Assembly: GCA_963843565.1 (NCBI GenBank) | Contig: CAWJKY010000003.1 | Coordinates: 372,001-436,000, forward strand | Direction: 5' to 3' | DNA length: 64,000 nt | DNA from: DASZQY01 sp963843565 | GTDB lineage: Bacteria; Pseudomonadota; Alphaproteobacteria; Rhizobiales; Kaistiaceae | In this document: in pieces, positions 1 through 7,740 of the stretch | Numbering within the stretch: the stretch's first letter is position 1 | How the letters are laid out: every line of letters begins with the position of its first letter | Notes under the pieces: model-generated | The model's database searches: none | What the model was told of the DNA's origin: nothing | What the model saw: only the letters and a program-made list of their open reading frames with translations | Position numbers and translations under genes: made by a program

Positions 1-2132
1 ACGCTGAGCGAGGCGCCGCCACGGATCACCGAGGATGGGGCCGTCCGCCCGGCGTTGGGATCGGAGCGGCTGTACAGATAGCCGACCGACGCGGTGGCGC
101 GACCGAAGGAGGCCGTCGCCAGCAGTTCGCCGCGGTTGAGCGCCAGCGTGGCGTTGTCGAAGCGGGCGCGCGCATCGACCCGGGCGCCGAGCCCGCTGTC
201 CACGGTCAGCCCGGCGACGTAGTCGGAGAACGTCGTCTCAAGGCCCGAGTAGGCGGCGACGTTCGAGATTGGGTCGCTGGCGAACGGGTTGGTGCCGGCA
301 AGCTGGATCGACTGACCGGCGATCCCGTCGATGGTGGCGCCGTTGCCGAAGGCGGCGTGGTAGCGCAGGCCGATGTTGGCGCGGGTACCGCCCTCGATGC
401 GGTCGAAGCCCGAGAACTTGTCGATGGTGAACAGGTTGGAAGAATCGAACACGAGGCTCTGGGCGTCGTTATTGGGCAGCGTTCCGACGCCGGTTTCGTC
501 CGGCCGCACGATGATCTGGGCGACCGGCTCGATGATCTGCGACAGGTTGCCGGCGGTCATCAGGATCGGCCAGCTCCACTCCAGCCCGACCGCCGGCATG
601 AAGCGGGTCGCGGTCGATGTGCCGGTGACGGCGGAGGCGCTGTTGCCGGTCATGTAGTAGAGGTCGCCGCGCACCGAGGCGAAGGGCTTGAAGACCTGCC
701 CGAAGAGCCCGACGAAGCGGCGCTGCCACGCGATCTCCTGGGTGCCGCGGACGAACTCACCGGCGATGCCGTGGTAGTAGGTCGTCGGGTCGCCGGTAAT
801 GTTGAACGGGTCGTCGGTCTGCCTGACGACGTTGGCGATGTTGGTGGTGAAGGTCATCTGGCCGCCGAAGACGTCGGCGACGCGCTGGTAGTCGACCTCA
901 GGCGCCACCCAGGCCTGAAGATCCTGGGCGTATTGCGCGCCGGCGGTCGGTTCGGTGAGGACCTGATAGTAGGACGAGGCGGCGTTGAAGTAGTTCCGCC
1001 CGCGCAGCCCGGTAAGGTAGATGGTCGATTTCAGGTCGGATGCGTTGGCGCCAAGCACGCCGTAGTCGATGCCGAAGCCTCGGTCGGAGAGCAGGGTTCC
1101 GTTCCAGCCAAGCGTCCAGTCCCGGTTGATGGCATAGGTGCCGGCGGACGCGATGCCTCCGCGCCAGGTCGTCCTGGCCGCGGATCCGGCCGGAAAGGCT
1201 GACGGATCGAGCTGGTAGATGCCGGCGACGTTCACCGAATAGGTGAGCGGTCCATTCGTGTGGCGCCATTCCAGTTCGGTGAGGAGGCCCTGACGCGACA
1301 GAACCGTCGGCGTCAGCGTCACATCGTAGTTGGGGGCGAGGGCCCAGAAATAGGGCGTCGTGAGAAACGCGCCGCCGCGCACTGAGTAGCCGAAGGCCGG
1401 GGTCAGCAGGCCCGTCGCCCGTGAAACGGTCGGATCGGGGACCGAGAAGTAGGGAAGCCAGGCGATCGGCAGCCCAAAAAACTCCAGGCGGGCTTGGTGA
1501 AAATAGATTCGCCTGGTCTTGCCGTTCTGGACGATCTTGGCCGCCTTGACGTCCCATAGGGGCGGGCGCTCGGGGTGCTCCTTGCAGGGCGCGCAGGCGG
1601 TGTAGACCCCGCCCACGAACGTCGTTGTCTGGCCCTCGCTGCGCTCGGCCCGGCTGGCGGCGAAGTAGGTGTGCTGGGCGGTGTCGACCCTCAATGACTG
1701 GACGAAGCCGTCGCGGAAATCGTCGGTGATGTCGATGTATTCGGAGTAGTAGCTGGCGCCGGTTGGATCGGTCAGGGTGACCTGTCCGGTGGCGACAAGG
1801 CGGCCGGAGCGGCGGTCGTAGGAGACCTTCTGGGCCTCAAGCGTATAGCCGCCGTAGTAAATCTTGACGTTGCCAACGGCCGCGACGACGTCGTGGTCGT
1901 AGTCGTAGACCATCTCGTCCGACTCGACGAGCATCTTGGCGTCCGGGCTGACGGGGGTGACGGTCGGTGCGGCAATGGGAACGTTGAGCGACGGTCCGAC
2001 ACCGCCTGGCGCGGCAAGCGCCGGCCCCGCGAGCAACGCGAGCAGAAGGGCGGCGGCCGCGCACACCCCGAGTTGACGGCGACGAGCCCCGGCGAAGGCG
2101 ACGAACCGATGCGTCTCCGCGGGCTGCCTCAG
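1..2132 (-). CDS. lptD: LPS-assembly protein LptD (partial, C-terminus beyond window)
   Basis: Outer-membrane beta-barrel that inserts lipopolysaccharide into the outer leaflet together with LptE. After a signal peptide comes the periplasmic OstA-like domain (around MVYDYDHDVVAAVGNV and YDRRSGRLVATG), then the barrel with the family segment RPPLWDVKAAKI and the IYFHQARLEFFGLPIAWLPY region; about 700 residues are inside the window. It is the last of the lptF-lptG-lptD set. The start is uncertain. No ATG, GTG or TTG lies in frame before the signal peptide; a CTG at 2132 overlaps the lptG stop as CTGA, has GAGG upstream, and would give an n-region with three arginines before the hydrophobic core. 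The first standard start, GTG at 2066, would leave the signal peptide without positive charge. Identity is secure, the start is inferred. Confidence 0.9.
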   Translation of the reverse strand, partial: MRQPAETHRFVAFAGARRRQLGVCAAAALLLALLAGPALAAPGGVGPSLNVPIAAPTVTPVSPDAKMLVESDEMVYDYDHDVVAAVGNVKIYYGGYTLEAQKVSYDRRSGRLVATGQVTLTDPTGASYYSEYIDITDDFRDGFVQSLRVDTAQHTYFAASRAERSEGQTTTFVGGVYTACAPCKEHPERPPLWDVKAAKIVQNGKTRRIYFHQARLEFFGLPIAWLPYFSVPDPTVSRATGLLTPAFGYSVRGGAFLTTPYFWALAPNYDVTLTPTVLSRQGLLTELEWRHTNGPLTYSVNVAGIYQLDPSAFPAGSAARTTWRGGIASAGTYAINRDWTLGWNGTLLSDRGFGIDYGVLGANASDLKSTIYLTGLRGRNYFNAASSYYQVLTEPTAGAQYAQDLQAWVAPEVDYQRVADVFGGQMTFTTNIANVVRQTDDPFNITGDPTTYYHGIAGEFVRGTQEIAWQRRFVGLFGQVFKPFASVRGDLYYMTGNSASAVTGTSTATRFMPAVGLEWSWPILMTAGNLSQIIEPVAQIIVRPDETGVGTLPNNDAQSLVFDSSNLFTIDKFSGFDRIEGGTRANIGLRYHAAFGNGATIDGIAGQSIQLAGTNPFASDPISNVAAYSGLETTFSDYVAGLTVDSGLGARVDARARFDNATLALNRGELLATASFGRATASVGYLYSRSDPNAGRTAPSSVIRGGASLS

Positions 2133-3226
2133 CCATCCTCGAGGTGCAGAAGCACCGTAACGCCAACCAGCGTTGCCACGATCGCGGGCAGCCACGCAGC
2201 CAGTAATGGCGGCACGACACCGCCACTCCCCAAGTCTTCAGCAACCTTCAGGACCATGTAGAGCACGAAGCCTATGGCCACGCCAGTAATAATAACGGCT
2301 GCAAGATTGCGTGAACGGCTGTAGCGCAACGATACGTTGGCGGCGATAAGTATCATCGCCATAAGGAGAATTGGCCGCGCGAGCAGCGCGTTGTACTGCA
2401 GTGCGTAGCGGTCCGTGGACATGCCGGCGCGGCGCGCCGAGGCGATCAGGGACGGCAGGGTCCAGAACGAAACCGCGTTCAGTTTGAGGAACGTCTGCTG
2501 GACCTCGCTGGGCGCCAGGTTGGTCGGCAGGGCGTAGGTCGCCTCGCTCTTGAGGGGCGCGTCCGGCGCGGCGATTGTCGCGTTTTCCATCTGCCAGGCG
2601 CCCGGGGTGTAATGCGCGCGCGGAGCGTCGATCCGGTAGCTGAAGGTGCCATTGGGCGCGAAGACATAGGCCGTCACGTCGGTCAGCCCGAGGCCGCCGT
2701 CGAACGTGTTCTGCGCACCGATGATCGCCTCCGCACCGTTGTATTTTTGCCGGATCCAAACCGGCCCGGTGTCGGCGCCGGCGGAAACCTGCTTGGGGGC
2801 CGCGCCGAACGCCTTCGCGGTCAACTCCTCCGATTGCGCGAACAGGGACGAGGAGAGCGGATTGTAGGCGACGGTCGCAAACACCCCGAACAGGAGGCCG
2901 ACCGCGCACGCCGGCAGCAGAAACTGCCAAGCGGAGACGCCGGCGGCGCGGGCGACCACGATTTCCAGGCGCCGGTTGGTGATGACGAAGGCGGTGATGG
3001 CGCCGTAGAGCACAATGAAGGGGATGGTGTCTTCCGAAACGTTGGGGACGCGGAAGAGCGCCACCAGGGTCAGCGTCGTCCAGTCGGCGTTGGCGTTGGC
3101 GAGCGCCCGGGAGGCCAGCTCAAGGTAGCTGGCGGCGGCGATCAGGCCGATGCTCAAAAGGAAGATCGCCAGGATCAGCTTGGTGAAGTGCCAGGCGAAG
3201 TAGAGGGTGAAGGTTCGGCCGAGCAT
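2129..3226 (-). CDS. lptG: LPS export ABC transporter permease LptG
   Basis: Inner-membrane permease of the LptB2FG transporter, which pulls LPS from the inner membrane and feeds it to the periplasmic bridge. The 365-residue protein has the family plan: three membrane helices at the N-terminus (about residues 10-32, 60-80, 98-118), a periplasmic beta-jellyroll (about 130-260), and three C-terminal helices. The 365 aa length is normal for LptG. It starts 7 bases after the lptF stop, and its stop overlaps the probable lptD start, so the three genes are likely one operon read leftwards. YjgP/YjgQ family membership is certain; LptG rather than LptF is assigned by gene order and by the neighbouring copy. 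Confidence 0.93.
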   Translation of the reverse strand: MLGRTFTLYFAWHFTKLILAIFLLSIGLIAAASYLELASRALANANADWTTLTLVALFRVPNVSEDTIPFIVLYGAITAFVITNRRLEIVVARAAGVSAWQFLLPACAVGLLFGVFATVAYNPLSSSLFAQSEELTAKAFGAAPKQVSAGADTGPVWIRQKYNGAEAIIGAQNTFDGGLGLTDVTAYVFAPNGTFSYRIDAPRAHYTPGAWQMENATIAAPDAPLKSEATYALPTNLAPSEVQQTFLKLNAVSFWTLPSLIASARRAGMSTDRYALQYNALLARPILLMAMILIAANVSLRYSRSRNLAAVIITGVAIGFVLYMVLKVAEDLGSGGVVPPLLAAWLPAIVATLVGVTVLLHLEDG

Positions 3227-3233
3227 GGCGAAC

Positions 3234-4406
3234 CTAGTGGGCCACGGCGCGCGAGCGGCCGCGCAACAGGCTGCCGGCGCGGGCGAAGACGAACTCGCCC
3301 GCCGCCACGAGCCGCGCCGGCGGGCTCAATTGCACACCGCGCAGGTACATGACGGACATCGTCACGATCAGGGCGAGCGGGAAGGCGTAGGCGGCGATGC
3401 GTGCCGCGACGCTGTCGGCGGTGGGCAGGAAATATGGAGCGATACGGAACGCCATCCCGATGGCCGCGGCCGTCACGATGTGCGCGGTGCGGCTCTGGCG
3501 GTTGGACTGGGCGTGGCCGAGGTACAGGAGCGGGACCAGCGCGAACACCAGGCAATAGAGCGGCGAGACGAACCTGTCGGTGAGCTCGGCTGCGAACGAG
3601 CCGGGGTGGTTGCGATACACCGGATCGTCGGGATCGGGATTGAACAGGTAGGCGGTAGTGCGCTCGTTGGGGCTGATCGCGGCGGCGCTGCCGGTGGCCG
3701 TGAAACTCGACAGGTCGAAAGCGTACGACGTGAACTCGATGAGCTGGATCGATTGGCGTGTCTTGCTGCGCTGTTGGATGGTGCCGTTGTTCATGATCAT
3801 GAACGTACCGAGCGCGTTCTCGATCACCGTGCCGCGCTCTGCCAGATAGGTGTTGCTCTCGTCGGGGTCGCGATAATCGGACACGAACACGCCGTTGAAC
3901 GAACCGTCGCGGTTGCGCGAGCGCATGTGGAAGGTCAGGCCCGGAGCGATCTGCACGAAGGTGCCCTCGTGGACGAGATTGGCGATGACGTCGCCGCGGA
4001 TACTGGTCATCAGGAGGGTCCACGAACGGCTGGCGGCCGGCGAAATGTAGAGCGTCATGGACCAGACGAGGAGGGCGGCCAGCGTCGCCGCCAGCAGGGT
4101 CGGCTTCAGGATGGTCCATTGGGGCGTGCCGGCGGCGTTGATGATCACCAGCTCGGAGTCGGTGTTCATGGCCGACAAGGCGTAGATCACGCCGATCATC
4201 ACCGTGACCGGGACGATCACCGCGACGAGCACGGGCAGCAGAAACGCCGACAATTCGAGGAACGTCGTCAGCGCCTGCCCGTTGAGGGTCACGATCGAGA
4301 ATTCGCGGAGCGCCTGACTCAGCCAGATCATCAGCCCCAGCGACATGCTGATCAACACCACGGCGCCAAGCGTCTTGCGGAAGATGTAGCGCTGGATGAG
4401 GTTCAT
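3234..4406 (-). CDS. lptF: LPS export ABC transporter permease LptF
   Basis: Partner permease of LptG in the LptB2FG LPS exporter. The chosen start gives MNLIQRYIFRKTLGAVV, the usual LptF opening, and a 390-residue protein; the open frame continues 34 codons further upstream but that part is arginine- and histidine-rich and not family-like. Membrane helices are visible near residues 15-35, 60-85, 100-120 and again in the last 110 residues, with the periplasmic jellyroll between them. It is the first gene of the lptF-lptG-lptD run and is divergent from pepA; the 176 bases between the two genes should hold both promoters, but I see no clear consensus there. Confidence 0.92.
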   Translation of the reverse strand: MNLIQRYIFRKTLGAVVLISMSLGLMIWLSQALREFSIVTLNGQALTTFLELSAFLLPVLVAVIVPVTVMIGVIYALSAMNTDSELVIINAAGTPQWTILKPTLLAATLAALLVWSMTLYISPAASRSWTLLMTSIRGDVIANLVHEGTFVQIAPGLTFHMRSRNRDGSFNGVFVSDYRDPDESNTYLAERGTVIENALGTFMIMNNGTIQQRSKTRQSIQLIEFTSYAFDLSSFTATGSAAAISPNERTTAYLFNPDPDDPVYRNHPGSFAAELTDRFVSPLYCLVFALVPLLYLGHAQSNRQSRTAHIVTAAAIGMAFRIAPYFLPTADSVAARIAAYAFPLALIVTMSVMYLRGVQLSPPARLVAAGEFVFARAGSLLRGRSRAVAH

Positions 4407-4582
4407 GGAGCAGTGCCGTTTCGGGCAGGCAGCGGTTCGCCGCGCCGGACGCGGCTGGTGGTGAGTATGGCTGGTCGAGGCGCCGGCGTGCAACGGCTTG
4501 CAAAGCACTGCCGGGCGACGTTATCTCCGGCCCTGCTTCCCGCCCCCATGCTTCTTCCCGCCACGCGAGGCCCGTCGACCCC

Positions 4583-6076
4583 ATGACCGATTTCGTCCAG
4601 ATCCAGTTCGCCAAGGCGCCGCGCAAGGCGTCCGGAACCGTCGCCATCCTGGTTGGCGCAGACCTGCAGCTCGGCGCCGCCGCGCGGGCGCTGGGGGTCG
4701 AGGCGCTGGTCAAGCGCGCCGCGGCCACCGCCGAGTTCAAGGGCAAGGCGCGCGCCAGCTTCGAGATTCTGGCGCCAGCCGGCGTCGACATCGACCGGCT
4801 GGTGGTGGTGGGGGCCGGCAAGGCCGCCGACCTCAGCGACAACGACTGGACATTGCTTGGGGGCGCGACCATGGGCGCGCTCGGCAAGGCGAAGGCAATG
4901 ACGGTGCTGTTCGAGCGGCCGGACGGAAAGAAGGCGACGGGAGCCGCTGCCGCCAGCTTTGCGCTCGGCATGAAGCTCCGTGCCTACGCCTTCGACGCCT
5001 ACAAGAAGGGCAGCGATGACAATGGCGGCAAGAAGCGCTCGCCCGCCAAAGTGACGCTGGCGCTATCCGACGTGGACGGCGCCAAGGCCGCGTGGCGGGC
5101 TGCGGGCGCGACGGCCGACGGCGTTATCCTTGCCCGCGATCTCGTCAACGAGCCGGCCAACGTGCTCGGCCCGGTCGAGTTCGCCGATCGCGTCAAGGGA
5201 CTTGCCAGGCTCGGCCTCAAGATCGAGGTGCTCGGCGAACCGCAGCTCAGGAAACTGGGGATGCGCGCGCTGCTCGGCGTCGCGCAGGGTTCGGCACGGC
5301 CGCCGCGCGTGGTCGTCATGCGCTGGGACGGCGCCAAGGCGAAGGACAAGCCGATCGCGTTCGTCGGCAAGGGCGTCGTCTTCGACACCGGCGGCATCTC
5401 GATCAAGCCGGCCGGCGGCATGGAAGACATGAAGGGCGACATGGGGGGCGCCGCCGCGGTGACCGGGCTGATGCAGACGCTGGCGGCGCGCAAGGCCAAG
5501 GTCAACGCGATCGGCGTCATCGGGATCGTCGAGAACATGCCGGACGGCGCGGCGCAGCGGCCGGGCGACATCGTCACCGCCATGAACGGCAAGACCATAG
5601 AGATCATCAACACCGACGCCGAAGGCCGGCTGGTGCTCGCCGACGCGGTCACCTACACGGAGCGGCGTTTCAAGCCGCGCTTCATCATCGACCTCGCGAC
5701 CCTTACCGGCGCGATCGTCGTGGCGCTCGGCCACGAGATCGCCGGCATGTACGCGACCGAAGACGACCTCGCCGCGGCGCTGACCAAAGCCGGCGAGGCG
5801 ACCGGCGACCGGGTTTGGCGCATGCCGCTCGGCAAGGAATACGACAAGATGATGGATTCCAAGTTCGCCGACGTGAAGAACGCGGGCGCGCGCTGGGCCG
5901 GCTCGATCACCGGCGCGCAGTTCATCAAGCGCTTCGTCGAGGATACGCCGTGGGTCCACCTCGATATCGCCGGCGTCGCCCTCGGTTCGCCGCAGACGGA
6001 CATCAACCGCTCGTGGTCGTCGGGCTGGGGGGTGCGCCTCCTCGACCGGCTGGTGGCCGACAATTACGAGGGATAG
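4583..6076 (+). CDS. pepA: Leucyl aminopeptidase (M17 family)
   Basis: Cytosolic di-metal exopeptidase that removes N-terminal residues from peptides. The 497-residue protein has the M17 N-terminal domain and a C-terminal catalytic domain. Expected metal and catalytic residues are all present: K263, D268 (FDTGG), K275 (GISIKP), D286 (MKGDMGG) and the signature NTDAEGRL with D345, E347 and R349. These match E. coli PepA with a constant offset of seven residues. It is divergent from lptF and heads a rightward run ending in holC and a methyltransferase, the common alphaproteobacterial pepA-holC order, here interrupted by a toxin-antitoxin pair. Identity is secure. Confidence 0.95.
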   Translation: MTDFVQIQFAKAPRKASGTVAILVGADLQLGAAARALGVEALVKRAAATAEFKGKARASFEILAPAGVDIDRLVVVGAGKAADLSDNDWTLLGGATMGALGKAKAMTVLFERPDGKKATGAAAASFALGMKLRAYAFDAYKKGSDDNGGKKRSPAKVTLALSDVDGAKAAWRAAGATADGVILARDLVNEPANVLGPVEFADRVKGLARLGLKIEVLGEPQLRKLGMRALLGVAQGSARPPRVVVMRWDGAKAKDKPIAFVGKGVVFDTGGISIKPAGGMEDMKGDMGGAAAVTGLMQTLAARKAKVNAIGVIGIVENMPDGAAQRPGDIVTAMNGKTIEIINTDAEGRLVLADAVTYTERRFKPRFIIDLATLTGAIVVALGHEIAGMYATEDDLAAALTKAGEATGDRVWRMPLGKEYDKMMDSKFADVKNAGARWAGSITGAQFIKRFVEDTPWVHLDIAGVALGSPQTDINRSWSSGWGVRLLDRLVADNYEG

Positions 6077-6085
6077 GATGGGTGC

Positions 6086-6313
6086 ATGACGAAGCTTCTG
6101 GAAAAGGCCATCGAACGGGCGCGCCAGCTGCCGGACGACGTTCAGGACTCAATGGCCCTGACGCTGCTGACGATGGCGGAGATGGGCGAGGCGCCGGAAG
6201 AGCTGGACGACGAGACCCGCGCAGCCATTCGGGAAGGGTTGGAACAGGCTCGGCGCGGTGAATTTGCGTCCCCGGAGGAGATCGAGGCAATCTGGCGGCG
6301 CTTCGGCGCCTGA
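6086..6313 (+). CDS. Putative antitoxin of a ParE/RelE-type toxin-antitoxin pair
   Basis: A 75-residue, strongly acidic helical protein starting MTKLLEKAIERARQLP and ending in EEIEAIWRRFGA. Short proteins with this shape (N-terminal helix with a L-P-x-x-x-Q-D element, C-terminal charged tail) commonly precede ParE/RelE toxins, and here the next gene is such a toxin. The stop codon shares one base with the toxin start (TGATG), the tight coupling usual for type II modules. It sits between pepA and holC, which are normally adjacent, so it was probably inserted. The exact antitoxin family is not recognised; function rests on the neighbour. If the toxin is dead, the antitoxin may be a relic. Confidence 0.7.
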   Translation: MTKLLEKAIERARQLPDDVQDSMALTLLTMAEMGEAPEELDDETRAAIREGLEQARRGEFASPEEIEAIWRRFGA

Positions 6314-6599
6314 TGCTGCGCTTCGCGCCGCGGGCGTCTCGCGACCTCGATTCGATCCTCGCGTATCTGATGGAGCGAAGCCCGGCCGGCGCTCGCAATG
6401 TCGCTCGGTCGATCAAGAACGCAACCGATGTGATTGCCCAATATCCACGTGGCGGCAGGTTCTCCGGCGAGCAGGAGACTCTGTCGTGCGCGCAGGCAGA
6501 TTTCGATATCTCATCTACTGGGAAGAGCATGGCGACGAGGTGTGGATCGTCCACATACGCCACACGGCCCGGCGCCCGTGGCATGGAGAGCCTGGATGA
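6313..6599 (+). pseudogene. ParE/RelE-type toxin, disrupted by a frameshift
   Basis: The first frame begins MLRFAPRASRDLDSILAYL, the alpha-helical opening of ParE toxins, and runs family-like to GGRFSGEQE near 6477. After that it degenerates (a non-family tail ending at 6603), while the frame one base back gives VVRAGRFRYLIYWEE and DEVWIVHIRHTARRPW, the conserved C-terminal beta-strands and final basic patch. A one-base loss (or -1 slip) near 6476-6480 joins the two halves into a normal toxin of about 95 residues. The repaired frame stops at 6599 inside an ATGA overlap with holC, which supports the joined reading. No classic slippery heptamer is visible, so mutation or a sequencing error is likelier than programmed frameshifting. 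Confidence 0.75.
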
Positions 6600-7045
6600 C
6601 TGAGGTCCTGTTCTACCACCTGCAGCGTCAGCCGCTGGAGCAGGTGCTGCCCGGGCTTCTGGAGAGATGCGTCGAGCGGAAGTGGAAGACCGTCGTGCAG
6701 TTCGGCTCGGAGGAGCGCTGCGAGGCCGTTGACGCGCGCCTGTGGACCTACCGCGACGAAGGCTTCCTGCCCCACGGCACGGCCAAGGACGGGCACGCGG
6801 CGGCGCAGCCGATCTTTCTGACCGCCGGCGACGACAATCCCAACGGCGCCACGGTGCGCTTCATGGCGGATGGCGCCGAGCCGACGACCTACGACGGCTA
6901 CGAGCGGGTCGTCGTGCTGTTCGACGGCAACGACCCAGACGCCGTCGACCGCGCCCGCGCCGCCTGGCAGACGGTCAAGGCCGCCGGCCACGACGCCACC
7001 TACTGGCAGCAGAGCGAGCGCGGCCGGTGGGAGAAGAAGGCGTGA
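6596..7045 (+). CDS. holC: DNA polymerase III chi subunit
   Basis: Chi links the clamp loader to SSB in the replicative polymerase holoenzyme. The 149-residue protein starts MTEVLFYHLQ and shows the family features: the QPLEQVLPGLLERCVERKWK helix, the LWTYRDEGFLPHG motif, and the TYDGYERVVVLFDGND strand region. Size is typical. The start ATG at 6596 overlaps the stop of the (repaired) toxin frame, and its stop overlaps a GTG start of the next gene as GTGA, so translation of the whole pepA-side run is probably coupled. Identity is secure from sequence and from the pepA-holC context. Confidence 0.92.
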   Translation: MTEVLFYHLQRQPLEQVLPGLLERCVERKWKTVVQFGSEERCEAVDARLWTYRDEGFLPHGTAKDGHAAAQPIFLTAGDDNPNGATVRFMADGAEPTTYDGYERVVVLFDGNDPDAVDRARAAWQTVKAAGHDATYWQQSERGRWEKKA

Positions 7046-7740
7046 GTCCCGCGTACGACGACTTCGCGGCGCGGCGTGACGCCGCCCGCCATCGCATCGA
7101 CGACCTCGAAGGCGGGCGCGGCGGTGTCGACGAGGCGACGCGGCGGGCCTGGTTCGATTCGGTCTACCGCAGCGCCGGCGGCGATGCCGCACAGGTGCCG
7201 TGGGCCGATCTCGCCGCCAAGCCGATGCTCGCCGAATGGCTGGCGGCCCACCCGGGGGCAGGCCGCACGGCCATCGATATCGGCTGCGGCCTTGGCGACA
7301 ACGCCGAGGCGATCGCGGCGGCCGGCTACCGCACGACCGCCTTCGACCTGTCGGAGCGGGCGATTGCCTGGGCGAAGGAACGCTTTCCCAAGGGCCCGGT
7401 CAGCTACTGCACCGGCGACCTGTTCACGCCACCACCCGATTGGCTGGGTGGGTTCGATCTCGTCAACGAGGTCTACATCGTGCAGGCGCTCGACGGCGCC
7501 ATGCGCGACCGGGCTTTCGCGGCGATCGCGGCACTGATCGCGCCCGGCGGACGCCTGCTGCTCAACACGCGCACGCGGCCCGAGAACACCGCGGCGGACG
7601 GACCGCCTTGGCCGCTGATGCCGTCGGAGATCGCGCGCTTCGACGCGCTCGGCCTCGTCCGAGAGGCGGAGCACTCCTACACCGTCGAGCGCGGCCCGCG
7701 GACGATCCCCCACGTGTTCGTCGTCTTCCGGAAGCACTAG
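7042..7740 (+). CDS. Class I SAM-dependent methyltransferase
   Basis: A 232-residue Rossmann-fold methyltransferase with a GTG start that overlaps the holC stop (GTGA). Motif I is TAIDIGCGLGDNAEAIAA, followed by an acidic strand end (AFDLSERAI), the motif II/III region FDLVNEVYIVQAL and the post-motif segment LIAPGGRLLLNTR. The N-terminal 75 residues (YDDFAARRDAARHRIDDLEG) are family-like for small stand-alone methyltransferases near this locus. The substrate cannot be read from sequence. Its TAG stop interlocks with the stop of the ABC-F gene on the other strand (CTAG), so the two genes are strictly convergent with no room for a separate terminator. Confidence 0.85.
   Translation: MSPAYDDFAARRDAARHRIDDLEGGRGGVDEATRRAWFDSVYRSAGGDAAQVPWADLAAKPMLAEWLAAHPGAGRTAIDIGCGLGDNAEAIAAAGYRTTAFDLSERAIAWAKERFPKGPVSYCTGDLFTPPPDWLGGFDLVNEVYIVQALDGAMRDRAFAAIAALIAPGGRLLLNTRTRPENTAADGPPWPLMPSEIARFDALGLVREAEHSYTVERGPRTIPHVFVVFRKH

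Noticed and set aside
6313..6603. An intact 96-residue toxin as read in one frame.
   Set aside because: The last 40 residues have no ParE character, whereas the adjacent frame carries the conserved C-terminal strands; the intact reading is less likely than a frameshift.
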